A DNA stretch of 64,000 nt from the NCBI GenBank assembly GCA_023263855.1, contig JALQUF010000004.1, forward strand, positions 1 to 64,000, read 5' to 3'. Each line of letters starts with the position of its first letter. Position 1 is the first letter of the stretch. Position numbers and translations under genes: made by a program. A model generated the notes under the pieces. It was not told the origin of the DNA. It searched no databases and saw nothing but the letters and a program-made list of their open reading frames with translations. The stretch comes from Yoonia sp. Lineage in GTDB: Bacteria > Pseudomonadota > Alphaproteobacteria > Rhodobacterales > Rhodobacteraceae. Positions 8,882 to 17,458 of this stretch are shown here, in pieces.

Positions 8882-9349
8882 TTAGTTCACTGACTTTGCC
8901 TCAACCAGATTGGCGTCTTTCTTTCTGTCAGACGTAATCTCAATCCGGCGGGCTTTCAGGGCCTCTGGCACTTCGCGCATCAAGTCGATGTGCAGCATCC
9001 CGTTCTCATGGGCGGCCCCGGTGACGCGGACGTGGTCGGCCAAGTGGAAACGACGCTCGAACGCGCGGGTGGCGATGCCCCGGTGCAGATAGTTGCGCTC
9101 GGATTCATCGGCAGTCTTGCGCCCTGTCACCAGCAAAGAGCGGTCTTTTACTTCGATTGCAAGCTCATCATCGGAAAAGCCCGCGACCGCGATCGAGATG
9201 CGCCAAGCGTCATCATCGGTCTTTTCGATGTTATATGGAGGATAGGTGTTTTGGCCGACATCATTAGCCAAGGCGCGATCCATCAGATCAGCAACCTGGT
9301 CAAAGCCAACGGTGGCACGGTAGAGGGGGGTTAGATCAAATGCACGCAT
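8882..9349 (-). CDS. small heat shock protein (Hsp20/IbpA type)
   Basis: A 155-residue Hsp20-family holdase that binds unfolding proteins in the cytoplasm. The alpha-crystallin domain runs from about residue 36 (YNIEKTDDDAWRISIAVAGF) to 130, with the NGMLHIDL strand near its end and a charged C-terminal tail. The track ORF starts further upstream at 9439. ATG 9349 (MRAFDLTPLY) is preferred because AAAAGG lies about nine bases before it, while ATG 9358 directly abuts that site. A sigma-32-like promoter is present upstream and a strong terminator downstream, so it is a single-gene unit. Confidence 0.95.
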   Translation of the reverse strand: MRAFDLTPLYRATVGFDQVADLMDRALANDVGQNTYPPYNIEKTDDDAWRISIAVAGFSDDELAIEVKDRSLLVTGRKTADESERNYLHRGIATRAFERRFHLADHVRVTGAAHENGMLHIDLMREVPEALKARRIEITSDRKKDANLVEAKSVN

Positions 9350-9446
9350 TTGGGTCATCCTTTTCTTAAGCGATAACAATGTTTTGGCTTTCCCATGCGG
9401 GACAAACCGATTTGACGGGACCCAGCACTGGCATCCCATTACAGGT

Positions 9447-9476
9447 TATTTGGGCCTGTCAGTCCGCGCTTTCAAG
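9447..9476 (-). promoter_or_regulatory. heat-shock (RpoH-like) promoter candidate for hsp20
   Basis: On the minus strand CTTGAAA is followed, 18 bases after CTTG, by CCCAAATA. This fits the alphaproteobacterial RpoH form CTTG-N17/18-CYTATNT at all -35 bases and most -10 bases. It lies about 100 bases before the hsp20 start. Inferred by eye. Confidence 0.5.
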
Positions 9477-9480
9477 GGGG

Positions 9481-10305
9481 TCAGGGACGGACGAACTTCG
9501 CCCCGGTATCATTACGTTCATCCGAGTTCAGCAGCCGTTGGGTGCCACCGGGGCGTGCCGGACCAAGCGTTGCGAAATGGCTGAGCAGCGCGTTCAAGGG
9601 CCCTTCAAGTGAGGTGCCAAGCGCCACTTTTTGTCCGTTCACATGGGCCATCGCTGATACCACCGATGCAATGCGGGTTTCACCGTCATTCATCATAAAA
9701 ACGGGCGACCCGCTGGACCCGTATTCAACATCACATGTCATGACGATCACACCAGTCTGGCGTCCCAGTACATCACAGACCTGCTGCAAACTGGCCGCGT
9801 TCTCCCGTCCGCGTCCGTAAGACACAACACCGACCTGATCGCCTCGGATCGGACGCTGGGCAATCCGGTAAGGCCGCATACGGGTGTTGCGGATGGGGCG
9901 GTCTAGTTCGAGAACGGCAATATCAATGGCAACTTCTCGCGCGTTTGTGGCTTCGCCGGTATGGACATAGTCAGGATGCGCCACAGTGCGTGTCACAAAC
10001 CTTGTCGTCTGCGCCTGCCCATCACGCAGACCCGCCTGAAAGGCAAAGCGGTCGGGGGCGATCAACGTGCCGTCAATGTCGTAAAGACAATGCGCAGCCG
10101 TCAGGATCAGCCGGTCCCGTATCAAGGCGGCCGTACAAAACCCTTTGCCGCGGATATCCAGCCGTCCCACGGCCTCCCAGCCTTGGCTGTCTTGTCGCGT
10201 CTCAAGTGTGATCAGCCCAGACTCTTGCGCCTGCGCCGCAAGGGCAGGACCGCAGGCAAAGATCGCCGCAAACAAGAGCCTTCTGATCATCACAATCCAC
10301 TTCAT
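9481..10305 (-). CDS. secreted trypsin-like serine protease (S1 family)
   Basis: A chymotrypsin-fold protease with a signal peptide of about 26 residues (LLFAAIFACGPALAAQAQ), so periplasmic or secreted. The catalytic triad is His72 in LTAAHC, Asp128 in DIAVLEL and Ser198 in YGSSGSPV. Cys57/Cys73 and Cys177/Cys191 are placed to form the usual disulfides. Length is 274 aa from the first ATG; Met6 at 10290 is an alternative start. There is no PDZ domain, unlike DegP/HtrA. The substrate is unknown. It lies between glcF and hsp20 on the same strand. Confidence 0.88.
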   Translation of the reverse strand: MKWIVMIRRLLFAAIFACGPALAAQAQESGLITLETRQDSQGWEAVGRLDIRGKGFCTAALIRDRLILTAAHCLYDIDGTLIAPDRFAFQAGLRDGQAQTTRFVTRTVAHPDYVHTGEATNAREVAIDIAVLELDRPIRNTRMRPYRIAQRPIRGDQVGVVSYGRGRENAASLQQVCDVLGRQTGVIVMTCDVEYGSSGSPVFMMNDGETRIASVVSAMAHVNGQKVALGTSLEGPLNALLSHFATLGPARPGGTQRLLNSDERNDTGAKFVRP

Positions 10306-10344
10306 CCCATAAACTTGGCCGAGACTTGGGGCAGCATTATGACA

Positions 10345-11664
10345 CTACCGCAGAATTGGTATTTGCGGCTCTCGCTTGCCCGGTGCCGTCAATGCCGGTG
10401 GTTGCGGCCCACCTGTTGCCCAATCTAGCAATTCGACAGTATGCACAATCGGCACCTCGGTGCCGCCCCCGATCTGCATCATGCAGCCGATATTGCCGGC
10501 CGAGATGATATCGGGCGTCAGGGCTTCCAGCGTTTCCACCTTGCGCGCCTTAAGCTGCTTTGAGATTTCAGGCTGCATCAGGTTATAGGTCCCTGCCGAC
10601 CCGCAGCACAGGTGGCTGTCGGCGGGCTCCAGAACGGTGAACCCCGCTTTCTTAAGCAAGTCTTTGGGGAAGGTTTTGATCTGCTGGCCATGTTGCAGAG
10701 AGCAGGCGGCGTGATAGGCCACCTTGGTGCCTTTGTCCTCGCCCGCGGGCATGTCGAGCTTCATGAGTAATTCCGAAACATCCATCGCTATAGCGGAGAC
10801 CCGTGCGGCATCTTCGGCCAGCGCGTCATTGCGGAACATATGACCATAGTCCTTTACGGTTGTGCCGCAGCCTGACGTGTTGATGACGATGGCATCCAGC
10901 CCTGCGCCATCCATTTCCTTGGTCCATGCGCGGATGTTTTTGGCAGCCGTGGCATGGCTCTCATTTTCCTTGCCCATGTGATGGGTCAGGGCACCGCAGC
11001 ACCCCGCACCTTCGGCCACCACAACCTCGGCCCCCAGTCGTGTCAGCAGGCGAATCGTGGCGTCGTTGATGTCCGTGTTCAGCGCCTTTTGCGCACAACC
11101 CGTCATCAGCGCCACCCGCATTTTCTTGTCTTGGGCTGGGAAAGTTTGCGGGTCGTCATTGCGGCTGACAGGGGGGATGGTCTTTGGCGCCATCTCAAGC
11201 ATCGCGCGTAGGCGCGCGTCTGGCATCAGACGGGCAAAGGGGCGTCCGATCTTGGCACCCAAAAGGGCCACGCGAAAGCGCATGGGATAGGGCAGGATAC
11301 GCGCAAGGATCCAACGCAAGGCACGGTCCGAAAACGGGCGGTCGTAGTTCTTTTCGATATAGGCGCGCGCGTGATCCACAAGGTGCATGTAGTGCACGCC
11401 CGAGGGGCAGGTTGTCATACAGGCCAGACAGGACAGGCAGCGGTCAATATGCTTGACCGTCTTGGCATCCGGCTTGCGCTCGTTTTCCAGCATATCCTTG
11501 ATCAGATAGATGCGCCCACGCGGGCTATCCAGTTCATCACCCAACACCTGATACGTAGGACACGTCGCTGTACAAAACCCACAATGCACGCAGGACCGCA
11601 GAATTTCATTTGACCGCTTGATCGCAGGATCAGTCAGTTGCTCGGGGGTAAAGGTCGTTTGCAT
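10345..11664 (-). CDS. glcF: glycolate oxidase iron-sulfur subunit GlcF
   Basis: The electron-transfer subunit of the GlcDEF glycolate oxidase, which converts glycolate to glyoxylate and passes electrons to the quinone pool. Two 4Fe-4S ferredoxin motifs are intact: Cys25/28/31/35 (CVHCGFCTATCP) and Cys76/79/82/86 (CLSCLACMTTCP). Two C-terminal CCG domains follow (GAGCCGALTHH and HLCCGSAGTYN). Length 439 aa is normal. Its ATG overlaps the glcE stop in TGATG, indicating translational coupling. Confidence 0.97.
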   Translation of the reverse strand: MQTTFTPEQLTDPAIKRSNEILRSCVHCGFCTATCPTYQVLGDELDSPRGRIYLIKDMLENERKPDAKTVKHIDRCLSCLACMTTCPSGVHYMHLVDHARAYIEKNYDRPFSDRALRWILARILPYPMRFRVALLGAKIGRPFARLMPDARLRAMLEMAPKTIPPVSRNDDPQTFPAQDKKMRVALMTGCAQKALNTDINDATIRLLTRLGAEVVVAEGAGCCGALTHHMGKENESHATAAKNIRAWTKEMDGAGLDAIVINTSGCGTTVKDYGHMFRNDALAEDAARVSAIAMDVSELLMKLDMPAGEDKGTKVAYHAACSLQHGQQIKTFPKDLLKKAGFTVLEPADSHLCCGSAGTYNLMQPEISKQLKARKVETLEALTPDIISAGNIGCMMQIGGGTEVPIVHTVELLDWATGGPQPPALTAPGKREPQIPILR

Positions 11665-12767
11665 CAGCTCATGATCCCGGAGTTAAGAATACCGCGTGGG
11701 TCGAATTTCGCGCGTAGGCCTGTTGTGATGGCGGCCAGAGCAGGAATTTCCGGTTGGAAGGTCGGCACGTCGGCTGTCCCGCGGATCAGCGTGGCATGCC
11801 CGTCAAAATCACCCAAGGCGGCGCGCAGGTCGCGGCCCTCATCGGCCAGCGCCCAGATCAGGCCGCCGCCCCAATCGTACTGGACCGCGTTGGCCTCGAT
11901 TCTGCGAACCAACTCCGGTGCATCTGATGGCTTGGCCGAGATACGCCACACATTGCCCGGCTGGTCTGCAAAGGCTGTTACGTCACGGACCGCCGCCCAT
12001 TCAGAGCCGTCGCCCAGTGTCACCGCGACGTCACCATATCCCTTCAGTAGCTCTTGCAACTTTCCAGCGCGGTATTTGACCGAGGTTTCAAACCCTTCGA
12101 TCCGTAGCATCGTGACAGGTTCACCGTCAGGGCCATTGGGCAAATGCGCTGCGGCTGTCGCCTCGAACGGTGATCCAAGTGCAGCAGACAGCGCTTGCAC
12201 AGCCTGCCGGTCCGTCAGCCCGTGCAGGCGCAAGGTGCCTGTGGTTTCGACATCGGGCAGAACCTTCAGCGCAACTTCCGTGAGCACGCCCAAGGTGCCA
12301 TATGAGCCTGCCATCAGCTTGACCAAGTCATAACCGGTTACGTTCTTCATGACGCGGCCACCGTTCTTGATGATGTTGCCTTGCCCATCAACGAACCGCA
12401 CGCCCAGCATAAAGTCGCGGCATGCCCCGACGGAAATCCGGCGCGGGCCTGATATATTTGCAGCAGCCATACCGCCCAAAGTTGGCGCGCCTTGGGTGCT
12501 CAACAACGCGCGGTGGTCCATGGGTTCAAACGCAAGGCGCTGGTTTTCAGCAGCCAGTGTTTGTTCAATCTCTGAAATGGGCGTGCCTGCCCCCGCGACA
12601 ATCGTCAGCGCGCCAGGCTCATAAAGGCTTATACCGCTCAAGGCGGACGTATCTAATGCATCACCCGTGCACTGCCCAATCGGGCGGGTCCCGCCGCCTC
12701 TGATGCGTAAGGGACCATTGGCCCCGGTAATCATCTGGGCCAGTTCTGCTTCGGTCTTGGGGGTCAT
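11664..12767 (-). CDS. glcE: glycolate oxidase FAD-binding subunit GlcE
   Basis: The second flavin-domain subunit of glycolate oxidase, 367 aa. It has the PCMH-type FAD-binding fold, with RIRGGGTRPIG near residue 20 and TLGGMAAANISGPRRISVG around residue 115, and the truncated C-terminal half typical of GlcE against GlcD. It follows glcD after a 67-bp gap that contains a two-hairpin repeat, and overlaps glcF by one base. It is needed with GlcD and GlcF for activity in E. coli. Confidence 0.96.
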   Translation of the reverse strand: MTPKTEAELAQMITGANGPLRIRGGGTRPIGQCTGDALDTSALSGISLYEPGALTIVAGAGTPISEIEQTLAAENQRLAFEPMDHRALLSTQGAPTLGGMAAANISGPRRISVGACRDFMLGVRFVDGQGNIIKNGGRVMKNVTGYDLVKLMAGSYGTLGVLTEVALKVLPDVETTGTLRLHGLTDRQAVQALSAALGSPFEATAAAHLPNGPDGEPVTMLRIEGFETSVKYRAGKLQELLKGYGDVAVTLGDGSEWAAVRDVTAFADQPGNVWRISAKPSDAPELVRRIEANAVQYDWGGGLIWALADEGRDLRAALGDFDGHATLIRGTADVPTFQPEIPALAAITTGLRAKFDPRGILNSGIMS

Positions 12768-12785
12768 ATTGATCTTCTTACGTTC

Positions 12786-12833
12786 AAAAATACCTTGGGG
12801 GAGCCCCGGAACGGGGCGGGGGCAAAGCCCCCT
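12786..12833. repeat. two-hairpin intergenic repeat, copy 2, between glcD and glcE
   Basis: AAAAATACCTTGGGG is followed by GCCCC-ggaac-GGGGC and then GGGGGC-AAA-GCCCCC, a perfect 6-bp stem. The arrangement matches copy 1 at 1756-1802. On the minus strand it begins one base after the glcD stop codon and ends in AAGGTATTTTT, so it would fold inside the glcDEF mRNA. It could stabilise the glcD message or attenuate read-through into glcE. Confidence 0.8.
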
Positions 12834-12834
12834 C

Positions 12835-14268
12835 TTACGCTGCGCGGCGGGCTTGCGATGTCGCTAGCGGAAACACTTTGGCGGCGTTCAGCAACCACGC
12901 AGGATCAAAGATGTCCTTGATCGCCATCTGCGCCTCTAGGTCGGCCGGATCGTACTGCACATTCATCAGATCACGCTTCTCGATTCCCACACCATGCTCT
13001 CCGGTCAGACAGCCGCCGACCTCGACACAAAGCTTCAGGATTTCCGCGCCAAATTCTTCGCATAGTTCCAGATCGCCCGGTTTGTTGGCATCAAACAGGA
13101 TCAGCGGGTGCATATTGCCGTCGCCTGCGTGAAAGACATTGCCCACATCAAGACCAAAGTCCTTGGACATCTCTCCAATACGTTTCAGCACGAAAGGCAG
13201 GGACGACACCGGGATTGTTCCATCGAGACACATGTAATCATTGATCTGTCCCATCGCGCCAAAGGCAGATTTCCGGCCCAGCCAGATGCGACCCGCCTCG
13301 TCTGCGTCTTTCGCTTCGCGCAGCTCGACAGGGTTATGCTTTGACGCGATCTCCATGATCAGTTTCAACTGCGCGTCAATTTCTGCCTCAGAGCCTTCGA
13401 CCTCGACAATCAGCAGTGCCTCGCACATGGGATAGCCCGCCTTGGCAAAGGCCTCGGTCGCTTCGATGCAAGGCCGGTCCATGAACTCGATAGCCACGGG
13501 CAGAACGCCCGCTTTGATGATGTCGGTCACAACCTGTCCGGCAACTTCCGAGTTGTCATAGCCCATCAGAACGGGCCGTGCGCCTTCGGGCTTGTGCAAA
13601 ATGCGCAGCGTCGCTTCGGTCACAACGCCAAGCTGGCCCTCAGAGCCGCAGATCACCCCCAGAATATCCAGACCGCCCGCATCCAGATGCGCACCGCCGA
13701 TTTCGACGATGGTGCCGTCCATCAGCACCATGGTCACACCCATCAGGTTGTTGGTCGTGACACCATATTTCAAACAATGCGCACCGCCTGAATTCATCGC
13801 GATGTTGCCCGCGATGGCGCAGGCCAACTGGCTGGATGGATCAGGCGCATAGAAAAACCCGTCCGTTTCCACCGCGCCCGTCACCGACAGGTTCGTGCGT
13901 CCGCTTTGCACCCGGATATAGCGATCATCGTAGTTGGTTTCGATCACACCGTTCATCTTGGCCACGCCAAGGATCACGCAGTCGGCCGTGGGCAATGCAC
14001 CACCTGCAAGCGAGGTGCCAGAGCCACGCGGCACGACAGGCACGCCCATTTCATGGCAAATCCGCAGCACGTCCGAGACTTCTTTGGTATTTGCAGGCAG
14101 CACTGCACAAAGGGGCGGGCATTTATAGGCCGTCAGCGCATCGCATTCATAGGCATGGGTTTCGCGTTCGTCTGAAATCACAGCATGGGGTGGCAGGACG
14201 TCTGACAGGCGTTCCACGATCTGTGCTTTGCGCGACAGAACACTGGCGTCTGGTACTGGCATTTCCAT
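12835..14268 (-). CDS. glcD: glycolate oxidase catalytic subunit GlcD
   Basis: The FAD-linked catalytic subunit of glycolate oxidase, 477 aa. The PCMH FAD-binding domain has VVPRGSGTSLAGGALP near residue 85 and the NSGGAHCLKYG phosphate-binding loop. The C-terminal FAD-oxidase cap has FHAGDGNMHP and GGCLTGEHGVG, containing the His and Glu residues typical of 2-hydroxyacid dehydrogenases of this family. It is the first gene of the glcDEF unit. A second paralogue lies at 58430-59839. Two Met codons sit at the start (M1, M3). A promoter overlapped by an inverted repeat lies just upstream. Confidence 0.97.
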   Translation of the reverse strand: MEMPVPDASVLSRKAQIVERLSDVLPPHAVISDERETHAYECDALTAYKCPPLCAVLPANTKEVSDVLRICHEMGVPVVPRGSGTSLAGGALPTADCVILGVAKMNGVIETNYDDRYIRVQSGRTNLSVTGAVETDGFFYAPDPSSQLACAIAGNIAMNSGGAHCLKYGVTTNNLMGVTMVLMDGTIVEIGGAHLDAGGLDILGVICGSEGQLGVVTEATLRILHKPEGARPVLMGYDNSEVAGQVVTDIIKAGVLPVAIEFMDRPCIEATEAFAKAGYPMCEALLIVEVEGSEAEIDAQLKLIMEIASKHNPVELREAKDADEAGRIWLGRKSAFGAMGQINDYMCLDGTIPVSSLPFVLKRIGEMSKDFGLDVGNVFHAGDGNMHPLILFDANKPGDLELCEEFGAEILKLCVEVGGCLTGEHGVGIEKRDLMNVQYDPADLEAQMAIKDIFDPAWLLNAAKVFPLATSQARRAA

Positions 14269-14292
14269 CTGGCGACTCCCTCTGAACGATTT

Positions 14293-14315
14293 ATTGGTAA
14301 AAAGATATTACCAAT
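14293..14315. promoter_or_regulatory. inverted-repeat operator candidate upstream of glcD
   Basis: ATTGGTAA-AAAGATA-TTACCAAT is a perfect inverted repeat with 8-bp arms and a 7-bp spacer, 25 bases before the glcD start. The TGGT/ACCA cores resemble sites of FadR-subfamily GntR regulators such as GlcC and PdhR, though the spacing between the cores (11 bp) is longer than in those. It covers the predicted -10 element, as expected of a repressor site. Confidence 0.65.
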
Positions 14316-14330
14316 TTTGCGTTATGGCAA
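14302..14330 (-). promoter_or_regulatory. sigma-70-type promoter of glcDEF
   Basis: On the minus strand TTGCCA and TATCTT are separated by exactly 17 bases, a good match to TTGACA-N17-TATAAT. The -10 sits in the centre of the inverted repeat. The start point would be about 25 bases before the glcD ATG. Confidence 0.55.
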
Positions 14331-14354
14331 GTCGCAACTGGAAAGAGTACACAA

Positions 14355-15059
14355 GTGGGCATGCAAATACTTGATCACATGGCGCTTTTGCGACCGCTCG
14401 ATTGGGCGGCTATGGGCGCGCTTATCACAGCTTGGTTTGTCATCGGTTGGATGATCGAGCATCCCGGCAGAAAACGCCCATCTGTCACAATCCTGATGTC
14501 CGAGCGTCGGCGCGACTGGATGAAGGTCTTTGTAACCCGCGAGCCACGGATATTTGACAGTCAGATATTGGCAAGTCTGCGACAGGGCACCTCTTTCTTT
14601 GCGTCCACCTGCCTTTTGGCGGTCGGTGGTGTGCTGGCGCTTGCCGGCAACACCGAACCATTGCGCGGTGTCGCGGCGGAAGTGACGGAAATGGCCGTGC
14701 CAGTGCTGATCTTTCAACTCAAACTTGGATTGGTGGCATTGTTCCTGACCAATGCGTTTTTGAAATTCGTCTGGGCAAACCGCGTCTTTGGCTATTGCGC
14801 GGTCATGATGGCTTCTGTGCCCAATGACCCTGCCGACCCCATCGCCTATCCGCGTGCCGCGCAGGCGGCAGAACTGAACATCCGTGCCGCGATCAATTTC
14901 AACCGTGGTTTGCGTGCGATGTATTTTGCTTTGGGCGCGCTTGCATGGCTGTTGGGGCCGATTGCTTTGATGATCGCGACGACCGTGGTGGTCTGGGTGG
15001 TATGGTCACGGGAATTTGCGTCACTTCCCCGCAGTATTCTGTTAAAGGATGCCCCATGA
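14355..15059 (+). CDS. DUF599-family membrane protein
   Basis: A 234-residue integral membrane protein matching DUF599 in layout. A first helix lies at about residues 12-30 (LDWAAMGALITAWFVIGW), then a basic cytoplasmic loop with MSERRRDWM. Two helices follow near 80-100 and 118-140, and a C-terminal helix ends around 225 (GPIALMIATTVVVWVVW). No function is established for the family. The GTG at 14355 is supported by GGAAAG ten bases upstream; an ATG two codons later is possible. Its stop overlaps the next start in ATGA. Divergent from glcD. Confidence 0.82.
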   Translation: MGMQILDHMALLRPLDWAAMGALITAWFVIGWMIEHPGRKRPSVTILMSERRRDWMKVFVTREPRIFDSQILASLRQGTSFFASTCLLAVGGVLALAGNTEPLRGVAAEVTEMAVPVLIFQLKLGLVALFLTNAFLKFVWANRVFGYCAVMMASVPNDPADPIAYPRAAQAAELNIRAAINFNRGLRAMYFALGALAWLLGPIALMIATTVVVWVVWSREFASLPRSILLKDAP

Positions 15060-15394
15060 AATGTGCACTTGCCCTCGCGCTCATGGCTGGTCCCGTATTT
15101 GCGGACAGTCCTGTTGTTGAAAACGTCACTGTGAACGGCGACCGGTTCAGCGTCACCCTATCCCACCCGGATACGGGGTGGGACCATTATGCAGACGGAT
15201 GGGAGGTTCTGGATTCCGACGGCAATAGCCTTGGCGTCCGGGAATTGCTGCACCCTCATGTGACAGAGCAGCCTTTTACACGGTCTTTGTCAGATGTTAT
15301 TGTGCCGGATGGCGCGACGGTTGTTTATGTACGCGCACGGTGCAACGTCGATGGGTGGTCGGATGACCTGTTCGAGGTCGTTTTGAACGACTAG
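15056..15394 (+). CDS. small secreted protein, uncharacterised
   Basis: A 112-residue protein with a signal peptide (MKCALALALMAGPVFA). The mature part is short, with a WDHYADGWEVLDSDG stretch resembling a beta-sandwich. It reads like a periplasmic domain; no characterised family is recognised. It is translationally coupled to the DUF599 gene through an ATGA overlap, so the two products may work together at the inner membrane. The track ORF begins upstream inside the DUF599 gene; ATG 15056 is the real start. Its stop shares bases with the stop of the convergent membrane gene. Confidence 0.7.
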   Translation: MKCALALALMAGPVFADSPVVENVTVNGDRFSVTLSHPDTGWDHYADGWEVLDSDGNSLGVRELLHPHVTEQPFTRSLSDVIVPDGATVVYVRARCNVDGWSDDLFEVVLND

Positions 15395-17457
15395 CGCCGC
15401 CCTTCACGAAGCCACGCGCCGACAATCAACAAAGACGCCAGCAGCAGGAAAGCCCAAGCGGGCAGCAATGGCGTGATGTTGATATCCGCTGTGCGGAAAG
15501 CATCGCGCGGGGTGATCCCGATCCAACCGCGTCCGGCCGCAGGGCGTCCTTCGCGCACGGTACGAATGTTGATATCGCCAGCAGAGATCGGCACGATTGC
15601 ACCCCGTGTGTTTTCCACCAATGGTGCGAGTGTTTCGCCACCCGCAATCGTTTGTTCAAATTCGCGGGGGGCCGCAGGGCCCAGTGCGATCACGGCGTCT
15701 TCTTCGCCATCATTCAGACGGTACAGGCCAATCTCGGGGGCTTCCCACAGGGTTTCAAAGCGTCCGGGGGACACTTCTTCCAGCCGCAATGTTGTTTCTG
15801 TGCCGTCAGGGTGGGTGACAACCACATCGCCGGTATCCAGCGAAAGCGTGCGCCGGATGATCCGCATGGTTTGTCCGGTCGGTTCGACCCAGAGCGATTC
15901 TTCTTCAAGCTCGGGTTCTTTCATCATCCAGTGGGCCAGCCGGCGCAGCAGTTCCAACTGCGGCCCGCCCCCTTCATAGCCCCGGTCCCAGAGCCATGAA
16001 TGGTCCGACGCGATCAGCGCAACACGGCCTTCACCGACACGGTTGAGCGTCAGAAGCGGCCGCTCATCAAGGCCGGACATGACAGTCATTGCATCTTGGG
16101 GAACAAGCACATCAACCAAGCGGAACCAGCGCCCCCAACCGGGGCCTTCGCCATCGGGGTTGGGTGACAGGGCATCGAGCCCTTCTGTCACCGGGTGGCG
16201 TGCACCCAGATCGGTGATTTGTGGGATAAACCCTTCTTCAAAGACCCGCGCAGTGGGCGCCCCGGGCAGGATTTGCCCAAGGGGCGAGCGGTAGATGCTT
16301 TCGGCTGATCCGTATTCCGGCCCCGATGAGATCAACACCGCGCCCCCTTGGTCAACATAGTCGCGAATGTTGTCCAGATACGCGCTGGGCAGAATCCCGC
16401 GTCGGCGATAGCGGTCAAAGATGATCAGGTCAAAGTCATGGATCTTTTCAAGAAACAGCTCACGCGTGGGAAACGCGATCAGGGACAGTTCGTTGACGGG
16501 TACACCGTCTTGTTTTTCAGGCGGACGCAGAATGGTGAAGTGCACCAGATCGACCGAGGAATCCGATTTCAGCAGGTTCCGCCATGTGCGTTCGCCCGGG
16601 TGCGGCTCGCCCGAGACCAACAAGACGCGCAGCCGGTCACGCACGCCGTTGATCTGCACCACAGCCGCGTTGTTACGGTTGGTCAGTTCGCCTTCGGCTT
16701 CGGGTATTGTAAATTGCAACACATTCATGCCGCCATGCGGCAGTGTGACGGGCAATTGGATGTTTTCTCCGACAGGCACTGGAACAGTGATCGGCGCTTC
16801 ACCGTCGATCGAGATGGAAAGCGGAACCGACGTGGCAACAGGTGCGGCACCCTGATCTTCGATGCGCAGGGTCAGATTCACCTCTTCACCCAGGATCGCA
16901 AAGGCAGGTGCGTTTTCGACGACAAGCCGCCGGTCCCAATCCTCGGGCTGGCCGGTCAGCAGTGTATGCATTGGCGCCGGCAGGTTGGGTGCGCGTTCGA
17001 TGTCATGCAGGCGCCCGTCGGTGACAAGGATGATCCCTGCGATGCGCGCTTGGGGTTCTTCGGCCAATGCGCCTGACAAGGCTGTCATTAAGGTCGTGCC
17101 AAGATCGCCTTCTCCGTCGCCCAATGTCACCGTACGCAGTTCGGTGTTGGGCTGGCGCGCGATTTCTACTTCGATATTCGCAATGGCTTGGGCATTTTGC
17201 GATGGCCTGTCGCCGATGCGCTGGCTGGCACTTTCATCCACCACCATCATCACGATGTCGGACAAAGGATCGCGGTCCTCTTGCTGGATGCTTGGGTTTG
17301 CGATCGCCGCCAAAAGGGCCAACCCGGCCAACCCGCGCAGCCACCACCCCGGCAGGCGCCGCCAAACGGCAAGGATCAGCGCCAACAGGGCCAGCCCTGC
17401 GACACCGTAAAGCAGGATCAGCGGGATCAGTGGATCAAGGACAAGCGTTCCGGTCAT
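15391..17457 (-). CDS. membrane protein with VWA-like and glutamine-amidotransferase-like domains
   Basis: A 688-residue membrane protein. Two helices at residues 8-30 and 40-55 are followed by a von Willebrand A-like domain whose metal site DxSxS is intact as DESAS at residues 74-78, with the later ILVTDGR strand. The middle region (LIIFDRYRRRGILPSAYL and GGAVLISSGPEYG) looks like a class I glutamine amidotransferase-like fold without an obvious catalytic Cys. A last helix lies just before the basic C-terminus. The track ORF begins 12 codons upstream; ATG 17457 is preferred because it comes one base after the stop of the preceding gene. Last gene of the moxR operon. Function unknown. Confidence 0.75.
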   Translation of the reverse strand: MTGTLVLDPLIPLILLYGVAGLALLALILAVWRRLPGWWLRGLAGLALLAAIANPSIQQEDRDPLSDIVMMVVDESASQRIGDRPSQNAQAIANIEVEIARQPNTELRTVTLGDGEGDLGTTLMTALSGALAEEPQARIAGIILVTDGRLHDIERAPNLPAPMHTLLTGQPEDWDRRLVVENAPAFAILGEEVNLTLRIEDQGAAPVATSVPLSISIDGEAPITVPVPVGENIQLPVTLPHGGMNVLQFTIPEAEGELTNRNNAAVVQINGVRDRLRVLLVSGEPHPGERTWRNLLKSDSSVDLVHFTILRPPEKQDGVPVNELSLIAFPTRELFLEKIHDFDLIIFDRYRRRGILPSAYLDNIRDYVDQGGAVLISSGPEYGSAESIYRSPLGQILPGAPTARVFEEGFIPQITDLGARHPVTEGLDALSPNPDGEGPGWGRWFRLVDVLVPQDAMTVMSGLDERPLLTLNRVGEGRVALIASDHSWLWDRGYEGGGPQLELLRRLAHWMMKEPELEEESLWVEPTGQTMRIIRRTLSLDTGDVVVTHPDGTETTLRLEEVSPGRFETLWEAPEIGLYRLNDGEEDAVIALGPAAPREFEQTIAGGETLAPLVENTRGAIVPISAGDINIRTVREGRPAAGRGWIGITPRDAFRTADINITPLLPAWAFLLLASLLIVGAWLREGRR

Positions 17458-17458
17458 A

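Noticed and set aside
9379-9612. short plus ORFs between hsp20 and the protease gene
   Set aside because: They overlap the hsp20 promoter and the protease 3' end with no ribosome-binding site or protein-like composition.
15056-15394. The longer 149-aa ORF beginning at 14945
   Set aside because: It would overlap the DUF599 gene by over 100 bp; the ATG at 15056 gives a proper signal peptide.
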